In this document: one piece after another, positions 22,886-36,000 of the stretch | Numbering within the stretch: position 1 is the first letter of the stretch | Layout: every line of letters starts with the position of its first letter | Assembly: GCA_030549335.1 (NCBI GenBank) | Contig: CM060190.1 | Location: 48,560,999-48,624,998 of the forward strand | DNA length: 64,000 nucleotides | DNA from: Pontederia crassipes | Lineage: Eukaryota > Streptophyta > Magnoliopsida > Commelinales > Pontederiaceae | Direction: 5' to 3' | Made by a program: the position numbers and the translations under genes | Notes under the pieces: model-generated | What the model saw: only the letters and a program-made list of their open reading frames with translations | Database searches by the model: none | Told to the model about the DNA's origin: nothing

Positions 22886-23969
22886 TATATATATAACAAA
22901 TAAAATTTAAATATGGATTTTATTAATTGAAAATTAATTATATATCTCTTTTGAAAAATTAATAGCTTGCCACGTGGCATGAGACTGTTTCTTTTAGAAA
23001 CAATCACCTTAGAATTGGATAAATAAAATTAACATGTAAGTTTTTATAAAATGCAATTCATAATGACACATTGAGATTTCAATCAATCCATATTTTTAGA
23101 ACATTTCCATATAAAGTCAACTTAAAACTGAATAATTAGAAAATAACATTTTTTTATGAAATCATATTAAAGTTATGTGAATAATAATTCATCCATAAAA
23201 TAAAACAGTCGTTGCCCACTCCATGTATGAATTGCATGCATTTATCTCATGCTTTGTGAGTTTGAACACTGTCGATTAATGCATGCATAGCTTTAGATTG
23301 GGAGGAAAAATGAGAAATTTAATATTTTATAATATGTTAATAATAACATATAAGAACTTGGCACAAATCAAGCAGTGACAAATAAATAATATACACAAAT
23401 AAATTATCCTTGTTGTAGACTAATAAAATTTTAGGAAATAAAATCATATTGAAATGATGCACACATACACTATAACATATATATATATATATGATAATGC
23501 TTACAAAAATAAAATACTATTCATTATAAGAAAAAAAACTAAAGAATTAATGACAATGTTCTAAAACAATTTAATTAAAAATGCTTCTATTATAAGGAAT
23601 TAATTTATAGAATAAAAAATTACAATAGATATGACAATGTTGAAAGCCAAATTAAATGGGTTCTTCCTATTACGAAATGAACAGATAAATAAATAAAGAA
23701 CTAAGGAGTTCATGCTTTGTTAATAACTTTTTTTCTTAAAATGAATTTACTAAATCATTTAAGATAGTTACCAATTTCATAAATAATTATTGCCTACTTA
23801 TGCTATTTACAAAAAAAGAAGAAGAAGAAGAAGTATGAACTAAGTCGCATTGATCATATCAAGATAAGTTCACCAAATATAGATGATCAAATTAAAGACT
23901 CATGCGAGGCATACCTTCATGATTGTCAAGCCATTCAAAGTAATGGCAACAACCATCTATGACTACTTG
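22886..23969. other. AT-rich intergenic DNA
   Basis: No gene or bounded element is seen. A short (GAA)n run lies near 23817-23833. Confidence 0.6.
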
Positions 23970-26445
23970 TGTAACACCTCCAAAATCGCCCCTCCTGTCA
24001 CGTAGGCAGTCAGGTTGACTCCGAGAGCGTTACTTACTACACTATTGACCATGACCATTCAACAATATGGCATATGTGACATCAATATAATAAGAAATAT
24101 AATTAAAGACCTTAATGTGGAAGTTTAAATGTTAGAATGTCAAGAGACATCGATAGTTGATGCAGTCTATAACAAAGTGGAGAAAAATCACAACTTAACA
24201 AGTTCGTCAGATAGAAATGTTCGATATGCGGAAGAACATGATGTCTTTCAATAAAAGAGAACATGCTTAAACGTAATGCAAATTTCAAGAGATTGTAGCA
24301 ATAATTTATGTCATGTGCAACGTTCTCCAAGCTCTGTGCCCTTCATCACCTCATCAATTAGGGTTCTCATCTGTAAAATCCTAATGCAGGAGAATCGAAT
24401 ACCCGTGAGCAAAAAGTCCAGTACAATAGCAATATAGACAATGAAACAAAGATCAATGATAATCATATACAAAAGTGTCAATGATGAAGACTAATATACT
24501 TTGGCTTCTATGCATTTACTATGATGAGTCATATATCATCCTTTAACTATAGCAATAGTTGTACCATATTCTTTACTATGACTATGCTTTGTCTTTACAG
24601 TACTCTACATTGTCTGTACCATATTATGTTCCATACTCTATCATATCATGTTCTATGTTTTACTTTACAGTACTCTATTTTACATTACTTTATTGTGAGT
24701 TGCACTATATTTCTTACATTACTATAATGTCCTTAATGTTAATTATCCTATGCAAGCTCGACTTTATTAAATTAGGATGTCAGATGTGTTTCTCTGAATC
24801 TGGAAAGTCAGTAAGCCCATAAAGGGAGTGGGGTGTGACAATGCATCACCAATTTTGAAATGCAGGTGGGAGAAAACCTGCACCCCAGGAACAGTGGTCA
24901 TTTAAGGAAGGAGTGACAATGCAGGTGTGACAATGCACTATGTTCACTATCTCCTCAGTTAGCTACATGTCCCTCTGGCTCAATACTATGTTTTTTGAAG
25001 GAAGGAGTGTGATCAATGCATCACCTTTTTCCGAGTCACAGGTGGGAGAGAACCTGACGTCTCAGGAACAGTGATCATTGAAGACCAGTAGATTCGCTGT
25101 CTCTTTAGCTAACTATCTGTCTCTTACTATACCATACCATGATCTTTATTTTGTACAATGAGGCGACACATGGCAATCTCGTATCTTTATCTTTATTTTA
25201 CTTAGCTCTAATTATCATGATGTCTATGAATCCGGATCCCAAATGGGTATCAATGTCTGTACAATAGGATTCGGTCAGTCTCAGGTTGACTGGTTAGAAT
25301 ATTCGATTAGCATGCAAAAGTCCGACTCAGGTCGGACCAGAACCCGATCCGGACTATGACAACATTAGGACTAACTCAATGCCTCTTTATGGGTTCGAGT
25401 GGGTTGGACCGGTCTGTTTGAACCGATGGACTTGATTGAACCGGACGGTCTGAATCGACTGGTCTGACTAAACCGATCGACCGGTCCTCTTGGATCGGCC
25501 GACCTTATTCTTTGTCGGGTTTCTATGGATCGGTCGACCGCACGCATATGATCGATCGATCAGTTGCTTTAGGATCGGTCGACCGTACTGATGATCGGTC
25601 GTAAGATCGTGAGGACGCGCACTGCGCGTCGGATCGATCAACCGTCTGGAAGATCGGTCGATCGATCGTGAGGTCTGATCTGTCCATCAACAGGCAGATC
25701 GATCGACCGCTCTGGTGAGATCGGTTGACCAATCGATAGGAACTCTTGCGAGTTCCTCGCACGGATCGATCAACCGTTGATAAAATCGGTCGACCGGTCC
25801 CTGCGATAAAATAGGGCCGCTGAACTTCGTCCTCGATTTCGGCGGTCTTTCAGCCATCAAATCATCACGATGTAAATATGAAAAATGAAGCTAACAATCT
25901 CAGGATCACGATGATCTAACTCTTTGCATCAAACAATCTGTATTTCTTCATCTATGGATTATAAACGCTAAGGTACCTTTTTCGTTCGCCGGAGTCCTAT
26001 TCTTCGTCCGGTCATCGTCGGTCGCCTCTGGGTCGGCGGGGAAGATGCGCCTGGTCACTGCGAACACGTTGGTGTCGAGTTGATGCGCGTCGGATGTTCT
26101 TCGTTCGTCGTCGTCGCCGCACTCTGCTTCGTCTCTCGTACGTGAGCGCCGATCGTCAGAATCGCATGAGGAGAGGGAGGCGAGGGGAGAGTGGCGGCCG
26201 GACAGGAGTCCAAGGGGGTGCGAGGGTGCCCCACTCTCGCCCCCTTTATAGTCTCGGCCGACCTTTGGTCGGCCGGATTGAAACATGCGCGATTAGGGGA
26301 GAAGATTACTCCCCTGATCGGCCGTTTCATGCCGTTCGTCTTCTTTCCTTTTTTTGAATTCGAATTTGATTTAAATTCTCCATTAATGGCATTGATTTCA
26401 ATTGATTTTTGAATTGATTGCCTTATATAAATTGGAGACGTTACA
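23970..26445 (+). mobile_element. Solo LTR of a gypsy-type retrotransposon
   Basis: The element begins TGTAACACC and ends GACGTTACA, the TGTAAC...GTTACA termini common in plant Ty3/gypsy chromovirus LTRs. It is flanked by a perfect 5-bp target duplication, ACTTG at 23965-23969 and 26446-26450. The 2,476 bp between contain no gag-pol frames, so this is a single LTR left by recombination. Internally, a segment with GGTGGGAGA(A/G)AACCTG and CAGGAACAGTG(G/A)TCATT occurs twice (about 24840-24905 and 25015-25080), and a palindromic array occupies 25470-25800. Strand follows the TG-to-CA convention only. Confidence 0.9.
25470..25800. repeat. Array of GATCGGTCGACCG palindromic words in the solo LTR
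   Basis: About ten exact or near copies of GATCGGTCGACCG or GATCGATC(G/A)ACCG occur at irregular 20-50 bp spacing, for example near 25495, 25528, 25572, 25633, 25698 and 25787. The central GGTCGACC is self-complementary. Intervening spacers are not conserved, so this is not a simple tandem repeat. The frames across it encode only Asp-Arg-Ser strings. Confidence 0.85.
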
Positions 26446-28649
26446 ACTTGTCGGAGACATAACACAATCATATGATAATGAGAATGATGGAAGATCATAT
26501 TCTTTAGAGATTGGCTCGAGTGCAGCGAGAAATGAAGTATATTGCTCATAATAGACTCAGAAGCGCATAAACAATACCAAAATGAATGAAACATCATATG
26601 ACCGATTGGTTGTATAATTAATTATAATCTCCTCTCCATGCACTATTCAAAATCATATTGAGAAGAATACATGAATTGAAGTGTCATGTGCATGTGCTTT
26701 GGAGTATTTATAGCTAGTTTGCAGAAAAAGAATGTACATGTGTGGAGGTAGTTGCTAAGGAACTGATGGATTTAGTAAGCAATAGTTTTTATTGTTATAG
26801 TGTGCTTTTAATTGTATATATAAAGGATATTCTGCCATTATATATTGATGTGCTAATTGATAGGCTCTTTTTGTTGTGAACTATTGATATGTTAGGAAGT
26901 CGGTTATTGCAACTATAAACTTTTTTTTATTATTGATACACTAAAAACAAAATGAAGTTAATTATTAATTACTTTTATATGTTTACGTGTTGAGTGAAAA
27001 AATTGATCAAGGAAAAGAATAATATGATGCTACCTATGAACATCTGACAATATATATTAAAAAAATACACATGGATTACAAAAAAAATTAAGTGTCAAAT
27101 GTATGGAAAGCAACAAATTTAGTATAATGTATACATATTATAAATAATAACTCAAAATGTGCCAAAACAAAGCAATACAAAATCAAAAAATAAAATCACT
27201 TAATTAAATATGTCTTTCACATAACAACACATTTGATCACATATTTTTTTTATAATGAATATTTTTTGTCAGTTACATAATTGGTTATTTGATTAAGTAT
27301 TTCACTCAGTTGCTATACAAATTAATATTGTTATTACGCTCCAAAGTTATATGTAGGACGGTTATAGACCGTGATGCACGTATTCGCCACATTCTTGAGA
27401 TGGCTACCCTATTGCATTTAAGCAATATAACAAAATATTTGATTAGCTTTTAATCTTCATTTGATTTTTGGAATATCATTAATTTATAAAAATGTGATGA
27501 TATAAATTTTAAAAGCAATTGTAATAGTTATCTCACCATATGTGTGTTTGGGCCAATCCATGCATAGCCTTGGTGCACACCCTGCATTCATAAATGGCAC
27601 GAACCATACAACATATTACTTATTATAATTATATATCAATGGTTGAAAAAGAAGAAATGAATTCCAATTACAAAGAGTAAAAAGAAGAAAAAATAGCTAA
27701 AATTAAATATATTTTGCATATATAATGTTAATAAATATTTTAGAAATACAAAATTGAATAGAATGAATACAAAAATATAAATTCAAATTGGTTAATTTTA
27801 TCCATTTTATTATATAATGATATTAATAGTCTTAAAATTTCTATTAAAGTGTATCCCCTCCAACCGCATGCCACCAAATTTTTTACAGGATAACCAAATT
27901 TATAATATAAATATTTTGAATTGTGCAGAAGTACCATGATATAAAGGGTTCAAAGAAAACAAAATATAGTATTCATATATTTAAATAATATGAAAGCAAA
28001 AATAATATAGGGCCAAGTACTTTTCTTATTTTACTATAAAAAAGTAATGATAATTTTTTATTACCCAGTTATAATATAATGTCATATTGTATAAAACTAT
28101 TACTCTTATAAAATCAGTATATACTATGGTAAAGCAACACGTGCGGTTATCAAGTCGTATAGTTATTAGATTAATTTCTTAATGGGTATAATATTAAGTG
28201 TTAAAATAATAATAATAATTAGGATATGAACATGTGGCACTTCTTAAATGTGCCAAATGTCATCTTTTCATAAAAAGTATTCTCCATGTATTGTGTAATT
28301 AGGGGTCGATAACCATCTCATCCTCGTAGAACCTTAAAAAAAAGAGTTTATGGAATTGAAGGTCTTGATAATTAATAAGAAAACAGTCAATTTATTATTT
28401 TTCTACTACTTGAAATTTTATATTGGTGAATATTCATATGTTTGTAATATGAAAATTACACTAGCACAATTATTTGATCCATTTATTTACAATGTGACCT
28501 TTTAGGAGATATAACAATCATCTTTGTTTGAATATGTATTCATACTTTTAGGGTTGGTTTGATATGAAGAAATGTAGATAGATTATCGATTATTTTATTT
28601 AAAACTTTTATGGCTCACCGCATTATCTTGTTTGGTTGTGACTGGTTAC
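26446..28649. other. AT-rich intergenic DNA
   Basis: No gene is recognised. A dispersed repeat copy lies at 28344-28447 (listed separately). Confidence 0.6.
28344..28447. repeat. Dispersed repeat, copy B
   Basis: Matches 10921-11024 over about 104 bp in the same orientation (GAGTTTATGGAATTGAAGGT ... GGTGAATATTCATATGTTTG). Nothing else nearby is shared, so it is a dispersed copy rather than part of a large duplication. Confidence 0.75.
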
Positions 28650-29345
28650 TCTACTAATTTGGGTAAGTTACATGAACGTCCCAATTTTGAGTGTGGTAAC
28701 TAGGCGATCATCCAATTTCAATTTGTAACTAGGCTATCATAGAACTTTACTTTTTTTACACGCGTCGACATTACACACAAAAAGTAATAAAAATATCAAT
28801 ATATAACAAAAAATAAAGAAGTTAATAAAAAAGAGACACGCTGAAGTAAGGGGCCAACGCCCCTTCCCCTCTCCTCTTCGGCGTCGAAGAGGAGAAGGGA
28901 AGGCATGTCGGTCCCCCTTTCCTTTCTTGCATACTCGCCGGTGCATAAGAGAGAAAAGAGGGGCCGCAGCCCACTTTGTGCGAGCTTGCCTTCAAAGCTC
29001 CCCTTCTCTCGCGCACTCTTCGGTGTGTGAAAGAGGAAAATAGGGTGTCGACCCCTTTCTCTCTTGCGCGCGGGAGAAGAAGGCGTCGGCCCCCTTTCTC
29101 TAGAACTTTGAGAGGGGGTATGACGCCCTCTTTCTCTCTCGTGCACGCCGATCAGTGTGTGCACAAGAGAAGGGGGCGTCGACCCTTTTTGCGAGCTTGC
29201 CGCGCGTTGACGAGCTTGTAGAGGGGAGGATGGGGGGGGGGGGAGGATGATGTGTGCAAAAATAAAATAAAATTTTAGAATAGTCTAATTATAAATCAAA
29301 GTTGAATAATAAGTTGAGAGATGATTGATGTAATTTACACTTAAT
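28650..29345. mobile_element. Inverted-repeat element with GC-rich core
   Basis: The left arm (about 28665-28760, with CAATTTCAATTTGTAACTAGGC) pairs imperfectly with the reverse complement of the right arm (about 29255-29335, with CAACTTTGATTTATAATTAG). The core at 28850-29230 is GC-rich, low-complexity (repeated CCCCTTTCTCT and GCGAGCTTGCC words) and ends in a G10 run. The open frames across the core are compositional. The layout resembles the element at 16890-18560. Confidence 0.5.
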
Positions 29346-30053
29346 ATTAATTGCTATACTAATCTTAACTACCACCTCCCTGTCATGAAAAAGTGGCTTT
29401 GTATTACTAATTGTTTGACATATATTTTGACAAAAATATGCATTCATTCAAAATTTTAATTTTGAATATTTTATTAATAAATAAATATTATTCAACTTCA
29501 TCTTTTTTTATTACTTGAATTGTTTTATAAATAACTCTTAATTTTGTTTTGTCTTCTTTTGTCTATATTCACTTCTATTTATATTTTATTTATTTATAAT
29601 ACTATGCGACATGAAATTTAAAATAAATTTTAAAGATATTTTGATAAATTTTCTCTATCTAGTTGAACTATTATTTATATCACTAATAGCTTTCAAATAT
29701 TATAATGTGATATTATCAATAATTTAACTATTGATAATATATGCGATGATTTAAATTATCGTTAATTAAATTGATAATGCATCAAACGGCTCTTATATTA
29801 TTAATTTAACATAATTAGTATTTTATTTTATTAAGTACGAACGACAAGTTGCCAATTCTAAACTCGTTAATTTATTTTCGTAGAAGTGGCGATATAAATG
29901 AAAGAAGAGTGAGGAGGTATCCGGAAGTTACGGCAGCTTTCGACTGCGCAGGCGCCCCCTGCGTTCGTTTACGCCGCCCTGCGCTTTTGTTTACGATCCA
30001 TCGATCACCGCCGGGATCGCGACCCGTCACCGGGCGGGAGGGAGGGAAGAAAG

Positions 30054-30386
30054 ATGTTCTTCTTCTTCGTGGGAGGAGTGGAGCAGCGGGCCGGGCGCGT
30101 CCTCAAGGAGGCGGCGGGGCGCTGCATCCGCTGCGGCTCCCCGGCCGACCTCGTCGAGTACGAGAAAGTCCTCAAGCTCTTCTTCGTCCCCGTCTGGCGC
30201 TGGCCCGGCAACGCCCCCGCCTACCGCTGCCGTGACTGCTCCTTCCTCTTTCCCCGCTCTCTCCCCCTCTCCGACGACCAAGACGCCTCCGTCGGCGGAC
30301 TCCTCGACTCCCTCCGTTGCGGCAACTGCGACCGCGTCGTGGAGGCCCAGTTTCGTTACTGCCCCTTCTGCGGCACCGCCCTGTGA
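30054..30386 (+). CDS. Small zinc-ribbon protein
   Basis: A 110-aa intronless plant protein of unknown function. It opens with a short hydrophobic stretch MFFFFVGGVE and has four CxxC knuckles, C24/C27, C59/C62, C89/C92 and C103/C106, enough for two zinc ribbons. Between the first two knuckles is the conserved VEYEKVLKLFFVPVWRWPG block, and it ends YCPFCGTAL. I recognise this as a conserved uncharacterised land-plant family. The high GC (mostly third-position C/G) contrasts with AT-rich flanks and marks it as a real monocot exon. The start is the first ATG matching the family's MFFFF N-terminus. Confidence 0.85.
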   Translation: MFFFFVGGVEQRAGRVLKEAAGRCIRCGSPADLVEYEKVLKLFFVPVWRWPGNAPAYRCRDCSFLFPRSLPLSDDQDASVGGLLDSLRCGNCDRVVEAQFRYCPFCGTAL

Positions 30387-30534
30387 GCAGTTGTAAGGTC
30401 ACCCCTTTGCGAGATCTTTTCGCACAACAAGTGTTTGTTTGTTTGTCTCTGGATGTAAACTCATCATAATTGAAAGAAAAACACCCCTTTGCAAACTAAA
30501 TAAATAAAAACTCGACGCCTCTAACATTTGTAAA

Positions 30535-30830
30535 TTAATGTTTCTGGTTATCCGAAATGGATTCTGGCTGCGATTCCATCGTGCAAATGGGAGCAGGAGC
30601 TGTGTTTGCAGATGATGACTGTGGTGTTTCGTTGGTCGTGATCTCGGATGGCAACTCCCAAAATGCAAAGCTTTCTTGACTCCAAATGGTGGCGCTTGCG
30701 GTTGCGCCGCTGTGAACGGTGGGGCTTGGGAGCAGGAAGAAGAGCAAAATATATGAGGCCCATGGCCCAAGATGAAAAAATGCTCGGCGCCACCATTGAA
30801 AAAGGGCCCGGAGATTTTTTTTGGGCCTAA
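30535..30830. other. Moderately GC-rich segment, unassigned
   Basis: Just 3' of the zinc-ribbon gene, this segment has balanced base composition unlike the surrounding AT-rich DNA. One minus-strand frame contains SQESFAFWELPSEITTNE and looks protein-like, but I recognise no family. It could be a 3' UTR, an exon remnant or a captured fragment. Confidence 0.3.
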
Positions 30831-32144
30831 AATAGCAAATAGGAAAATAATTAATAGAAAATAGGATGTAAAACTTACACAATACCTAATCTTATTTTTT
30901 TATTCTCCAATTAATTTGCCCATTATACAATTATTTGTTTTATGAAATACAAATTTAATGTATTTCATGATATAAAATGTATACACCAATAATTTGCTCA
31001 TTGCTTTGGAAAATAATATGCATAGAGAACCATGCCTGGTTCAAGCAACCAATTGGTGAACTATTTCGACCTTCTGATAGTGTAGTTTCTCAGCAAATTA
31101 TTTTGATTTTTTTTCTAAAAAAAGCGGAAGGAGAAATAACTAAAATCTCGATCAGAATTTAGTCTATAGAGGATTTTCTACAAGCCGGACCCACATATAA
31201 AATTCGAAAGAAGCCCCAGACTTTCGAATTTTGAAATATTAATATTATAATATTAATATATATCGTAAAATAAAAAATACTAATTATTATAATATTATAA
31301 AATTGTTGGGGTTCAATTCTTCTTGGCTCGTATTTTTAAACTTCGGCTCTCCCCCAGCATTTCGTTTTAGTCAGGCTGGCACAATATCTATCATGTAACT
31401 TTTGCTCACGTTTTTGGAAATGGATGACTAATTTGTTTTATCTATTTGGACTTCTGGAAAATATTTTCAATAGATCAGTTTGATGCTTATTTGTAAAGTT
31501 GCTATCAAATGATGACACATCTATTTTATCAAAAAAAAAAACTTCTCATGAGATCAATTGTGAAGTTTGTTTATATAAATAATGTTAAAAATAAATTAAA
31601 ATTAATTCTTGTTATAATGAAAACGAAACTTTATCCTTTTAGGATTTTTATTGTTTAAATGTATTTAATTTATGTGCCTCCTTTCCAAAGAAGAAAAAAA
31701 AAGAGAATGTTCGATAAATTTCACTAAATGACTTCAAAAATTAACATTTTTTCAGCGTCATCTTTCTAATTAGACAGTTATTTATTTTTTAATTTGTTTC
31801 AATATATGATGAGTCATTTTCCAATTGAAGTGTCGACATGGCATCCGCACAAGCAGTTTATTGAAGCGACATGATTAAAAGATAAAATGATATTAAAAAT
31901 AATTATTGACAAATAAAAAGGGATGTCCTTGATAACGTGTTGCCTCCCCCTTCCTGGGTAGAGAGTTGTCACGTGAATGCCATGTCGACAATACAATTGA
32001 AAAACACTCGATCACATATCAAAAGGATAGTTAGTAAAATAAGTTAAAAAATAGATATAATATAATTACAAAATAAAGTTGGAGGATAATATTGAGAAAG
32101 TGGTCAATGTTTTAGAGGTATTTGATGAAATTTATCAAGAAGAT

Positions 32145-32630
32145 TAGAGTGTTCAGCAGGTCGGGTCGACCTGCGAACCCAATGATCCGACCCGACTCAA
32201 ACTAGGGTCGGATTCGTGGTTGGGTCGGACCCGATTTGATCCGACCTCAACCCGACCCCAGTTCAGGTACGAGTACGGGTCAAAATTTTCCGACCCGCCC
32301 CGAAGAGCTCGATTTTTTTAGTTTTCGGCCTATATTTTATACTAAAAATTTTAAAAATATTAAAATAAAATATTTTAAAATGTAAAAAATAATAACAAAT
32401 TATTTTATGCATTTAAAATAAATATTATATTATATTTTTATATTAAATAATAGAAAAGGTAAGAAAAAAATTTTAAAAAATAAAAATAGTGGTCGAGTAA
32501 CTCGACCATCCGACCCGATCCAACTCGACCCGAACCGGATTGGATCGGATCCATCCCTCTAAAGAGGGCTGACCCGACCCGATCCGATCGAAATCGGGGG
32601 TCGGATTGACCCGATCCGTGAACAACCCTA
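32145..32630. mobile_element. hAT-type MITE with GGGTCGGGT ends
   Basis: The left end TAGAGTGTTCAGCAGGTCGG and the right end, read in reverse, TAGGGTTGTTCACGGATCGG form terminal inverted repeats, followed by CCGACCCGA-type subterminal words on both sides of an AT-rich middle. The 8-bp flanks AAGAAGAT (32137-32144) and AAGAAGGT (32631-32638) match 7 of 8. At 486 bp it has no transposase. Confidence 0.85.
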
Positions 32631-33097
32631 AAGAAGGTTCATCCTTTTAGTTTTATTAAATAATTCTTTTATAATTTTTTCACATGATAAAAAACTCTTT
32701 TATTCCATATTCATCATTAATCATTTACTATAAAAAGGTTTAGTTTTCTTCTTTAAACCAAGCATCTAGTTTCTTCCTATTTCATTGTCATGGATGCTTA
32801 AAGTAGTTATTCCAATATAATAAGTTGTATCAAAATGAAATTGGAAATAATTATTAAAAAGAAATAATGACCTCTCTAAATGGATTATTCTTTATTAATA
32901 AAGTTTGTTTATATTCTTATGCCTTTATATATCTTTTTATTATTTTAGTCCAAGAAATATTTGTTATCTCGAGGACGGTCCTTGTGTCGGCAAGGTCCCC
33001 AAAGCCAAAGGAAACAAGAGGGCGGTTAACCCGCGACCCCACGCTTTGTGTGAAATCGATTGCAAGGTCTCGGCCGTGAGCGATAGGTGCGGCGGCG

Positions 33098-36000
33098 ATG
33101 CCGAGAGCCGCCGGTGGCAGCGGCGGGGGCGCCGTCGGCGGCAACTCGGCGATGTTCTTCATGGCGACGCTGGTCCTCTGGATGGTCTCGGTGGCGTTCG
33201 AGATGGTGTACAACGGCCGGACGGAGTTCGCGGCAGTGTTCGCCGGGATCGTCTTCTTCCAGGCCGCGAACTGGGCTGTCCGCCTCTCCCTCTCACGCGA
33301 CCCTCTCTTCGTCAACACCTCCGTCTCCCTTCTCCATTCCTTCATCACCTCCGCTGCCGGTACGTGGACTTGCCCTTCCTTCCTCTCTTACCTTGCTCTC
33401 TACTACCCCTTGAGACAATTACTTGTTCATGATGGCTTTCCAGTGCGCGCTTGGCTTTTACTTATTGACAATAACTGGACTAATCTCTTGGCCTACTGGG
33501 GAAGTGAATGTATTTTCCTTCCTTGCGGAGTAATAAAAATTTCTTGTAGTGCTGCAAAAACAACTTAGATCTGCCTTTCCTGTGATTTTCGATAGATGCG
33601 AAAGCTTGCTCGAAACCAATAGAAACTTATATTCCTGGATAACAAAACATGTTCAGTTGCTGAATCGCATAGCAATTAGCCAACTTCACAATGGATCCAG
33701 GATTTCATAATGCCTTTAACCGTGGAGTTTCAATTTCTTTTATTCGGAGGCTAACATGTAGTAAACTTGAATAAATTGAGCATGTAAACTGATCAGGGGC
33801 ATTATGCTTTAGTGGGATTCTGTTTCCATCTTTTGCAAATCATTACCTTGTTTGACTAGATAAATGATAAATCTGCCTGATTCTTGCTGAGCGACACAGA
33901 GGAATGCAACCAGAAAAACAGTAGTGATACTAACAACTTTGTTCATCCCAATTTACGCAGTATTCTTAAACCTGATGAAAAAAATGGTGGAAGAGATAAT
34001 AGATAGTTGGATAAGCAAAAAGCAAAAAGCATTTATTTGTACCTAAAGTTATTGATTTCATTATATAAATTTATGATATTTCACTTGAGTCTACATATAT
34101 TTTTGGATCTTGACAATCTTAAATGGATTGCATTTGAACTTGTTGCAAGATTATAATTTGAATTTTTGTTCACTAATTATTCATGTTATTTTAGCTTTTT
34201 TACATACTTATTAATATATTTGATGTGGTTTACAAAGTAATAATTATTCAATTAATATTGTATTTAAAATCTACGTATTTGTGTAAGTTCAACCACCCTC
34301 AACAAACGAACTTAGGTAGAAACTCATACTTCACAACCTTGTTACCATGTACTTAAAACAAATTTAAAGAACTATTCAGTTATCTTTTAGTTTCTGTGTA
34401 TTTTACCAGATGATGTACTGGACATACATCATATTTATAGTCTATTCCGCGTTGATCAGTTGCTAGACACTGACATTTTCTGTAAGGCATGATTTTGTTA
34501 TCTTCCCTTATTATGGATACTTGAAAATTGTTCTTCAGTACTTGAGTGTTGACAGTTGATTTTAATGTTGATTAATAAACATGTTAAGAAGGATAGCGGT
34601 AGATAAAGTTTGTGATGGCTGATCCTTATTCTATGTATATAATTTCTTACTCATATCTGTATAGAAGTGATTTTGCACCTTGTGTAATCCTTGTACCATC
34701 TATGTGCCTAACTAGACTTATTTCTTTGTTCAGTTATTCTTATTCTGCTTAACCAATTGATCATGAAGGGAATTGGAAATATGTTTAAGCATGAACAGTT
34801 ATTCAGTAGCACATGGCTAGGTGCATATTCAGCTCTGTGCTTCTCTTGTGGTTACTTTGCGTATGACCAACTGGACATGCTTAGATATCGCCTGTACAGT
34901 GGTCGGATCCCTTCCATCCTTCTTCACCACTTGATTCTGCTGGTTTGCTTCACATTGGCTCTATACCGGAATGTTACAATCAACTATCTCATACTTTCAC
35001 TTGTCTGTGAGGTAACATTAAACATTTTGTGAGCTTTCTGATTTGCCTGTGTATATTAATGTAGCATGGAGTCCTGATAATTTAATAGTCATAGTACTTA
35101 ATAGTTATGATTATTATTTATCTTGTTTTCCTATTTTTATCTTAGTTTGATTTATTTTTTTTCCTTTTGTTCAAGAGTTTCATTGATATCAGTGAAATTA
35201 GACTTGAATACTTCCTCCAAAGTAAACGTCATGTTCTTTTGATGTGTGAAATCATGATGGTGGATTCAGAATCCTGTGATGGATTCTAAAGTGACTCTGG
35301 TGGATTCCAGAGTAACTATTTTCCTAATCAAGTTGAAGCAAACGACTCACGAATCAAAATAGTTGGTGAATTCAAAATTCTCGGTGGACCTAGAATTGTT
35401 TGTTCATCGCTCGCCTTGCCTCATCGCCATCATCGCTGCCTATTACTATATTCTGCAATACCACTGCATATATTAACATGAGCATAAAAGTCTGATATGC
35501 AATCCCCCTCAATAGTATTAAAGTTTTTAAAGTGTGCAATTAAATTTCCTCTAAAAAATATGATTAAATATACCTTTTTTTAGTCATTTCATTCACCTGG
35601 AGTAAATGCCTTCTGGAAACAGAACATCAAACCTTGCTGTTTCAATTTGTTCGAGTTTCCTATGATGGACTTCTTAATACTTTGGATCGATCTGCTTATT
35701 TATCCTTATAATGATGTTTTCGATTCTGCGGACATTATGCATTATAGTACTGAAAATTATTCCACATTATATAAAAGCTTGAATCCAGTTGTTTATGTAC
35801 TGAAGTCTAATATCAGGATGGTACTCATGCATAACTGTAGAACTACCTTCTCAAAAAAAAAAAATAAATAAAAGAAATAAAAAATAAAACTGTAGAACTA
35901 AATGATAGTCTTGCCCTTTTCACAAATATGGTCAAATGAACATAGGCGTGGTGTAGGCATTTCGACAAATTTTCTTTCCAAAAAAAGTTGCATGAGAACT

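Noticed and set aside
25400-25800. A CRISPR-like or satellite array
   Set aside because: Repeats are short, variable and irregularly spaced, lie in a plant LTR, and no cas-like genes or fixed-length spacers exist.
26055-26597. 180-codon minus-strand frame
   Set aside because: It crosses the right boundary of the solo LTR (26445) and has no conserved motif, so it is a chance frame.
33098-33568. A 156-aa single-exon version of the TLC gene
   Set aside because: The frame reads past a clear GT donor at 33360 into intron. The spliced three-exon model restores all TLC motifs in frame.
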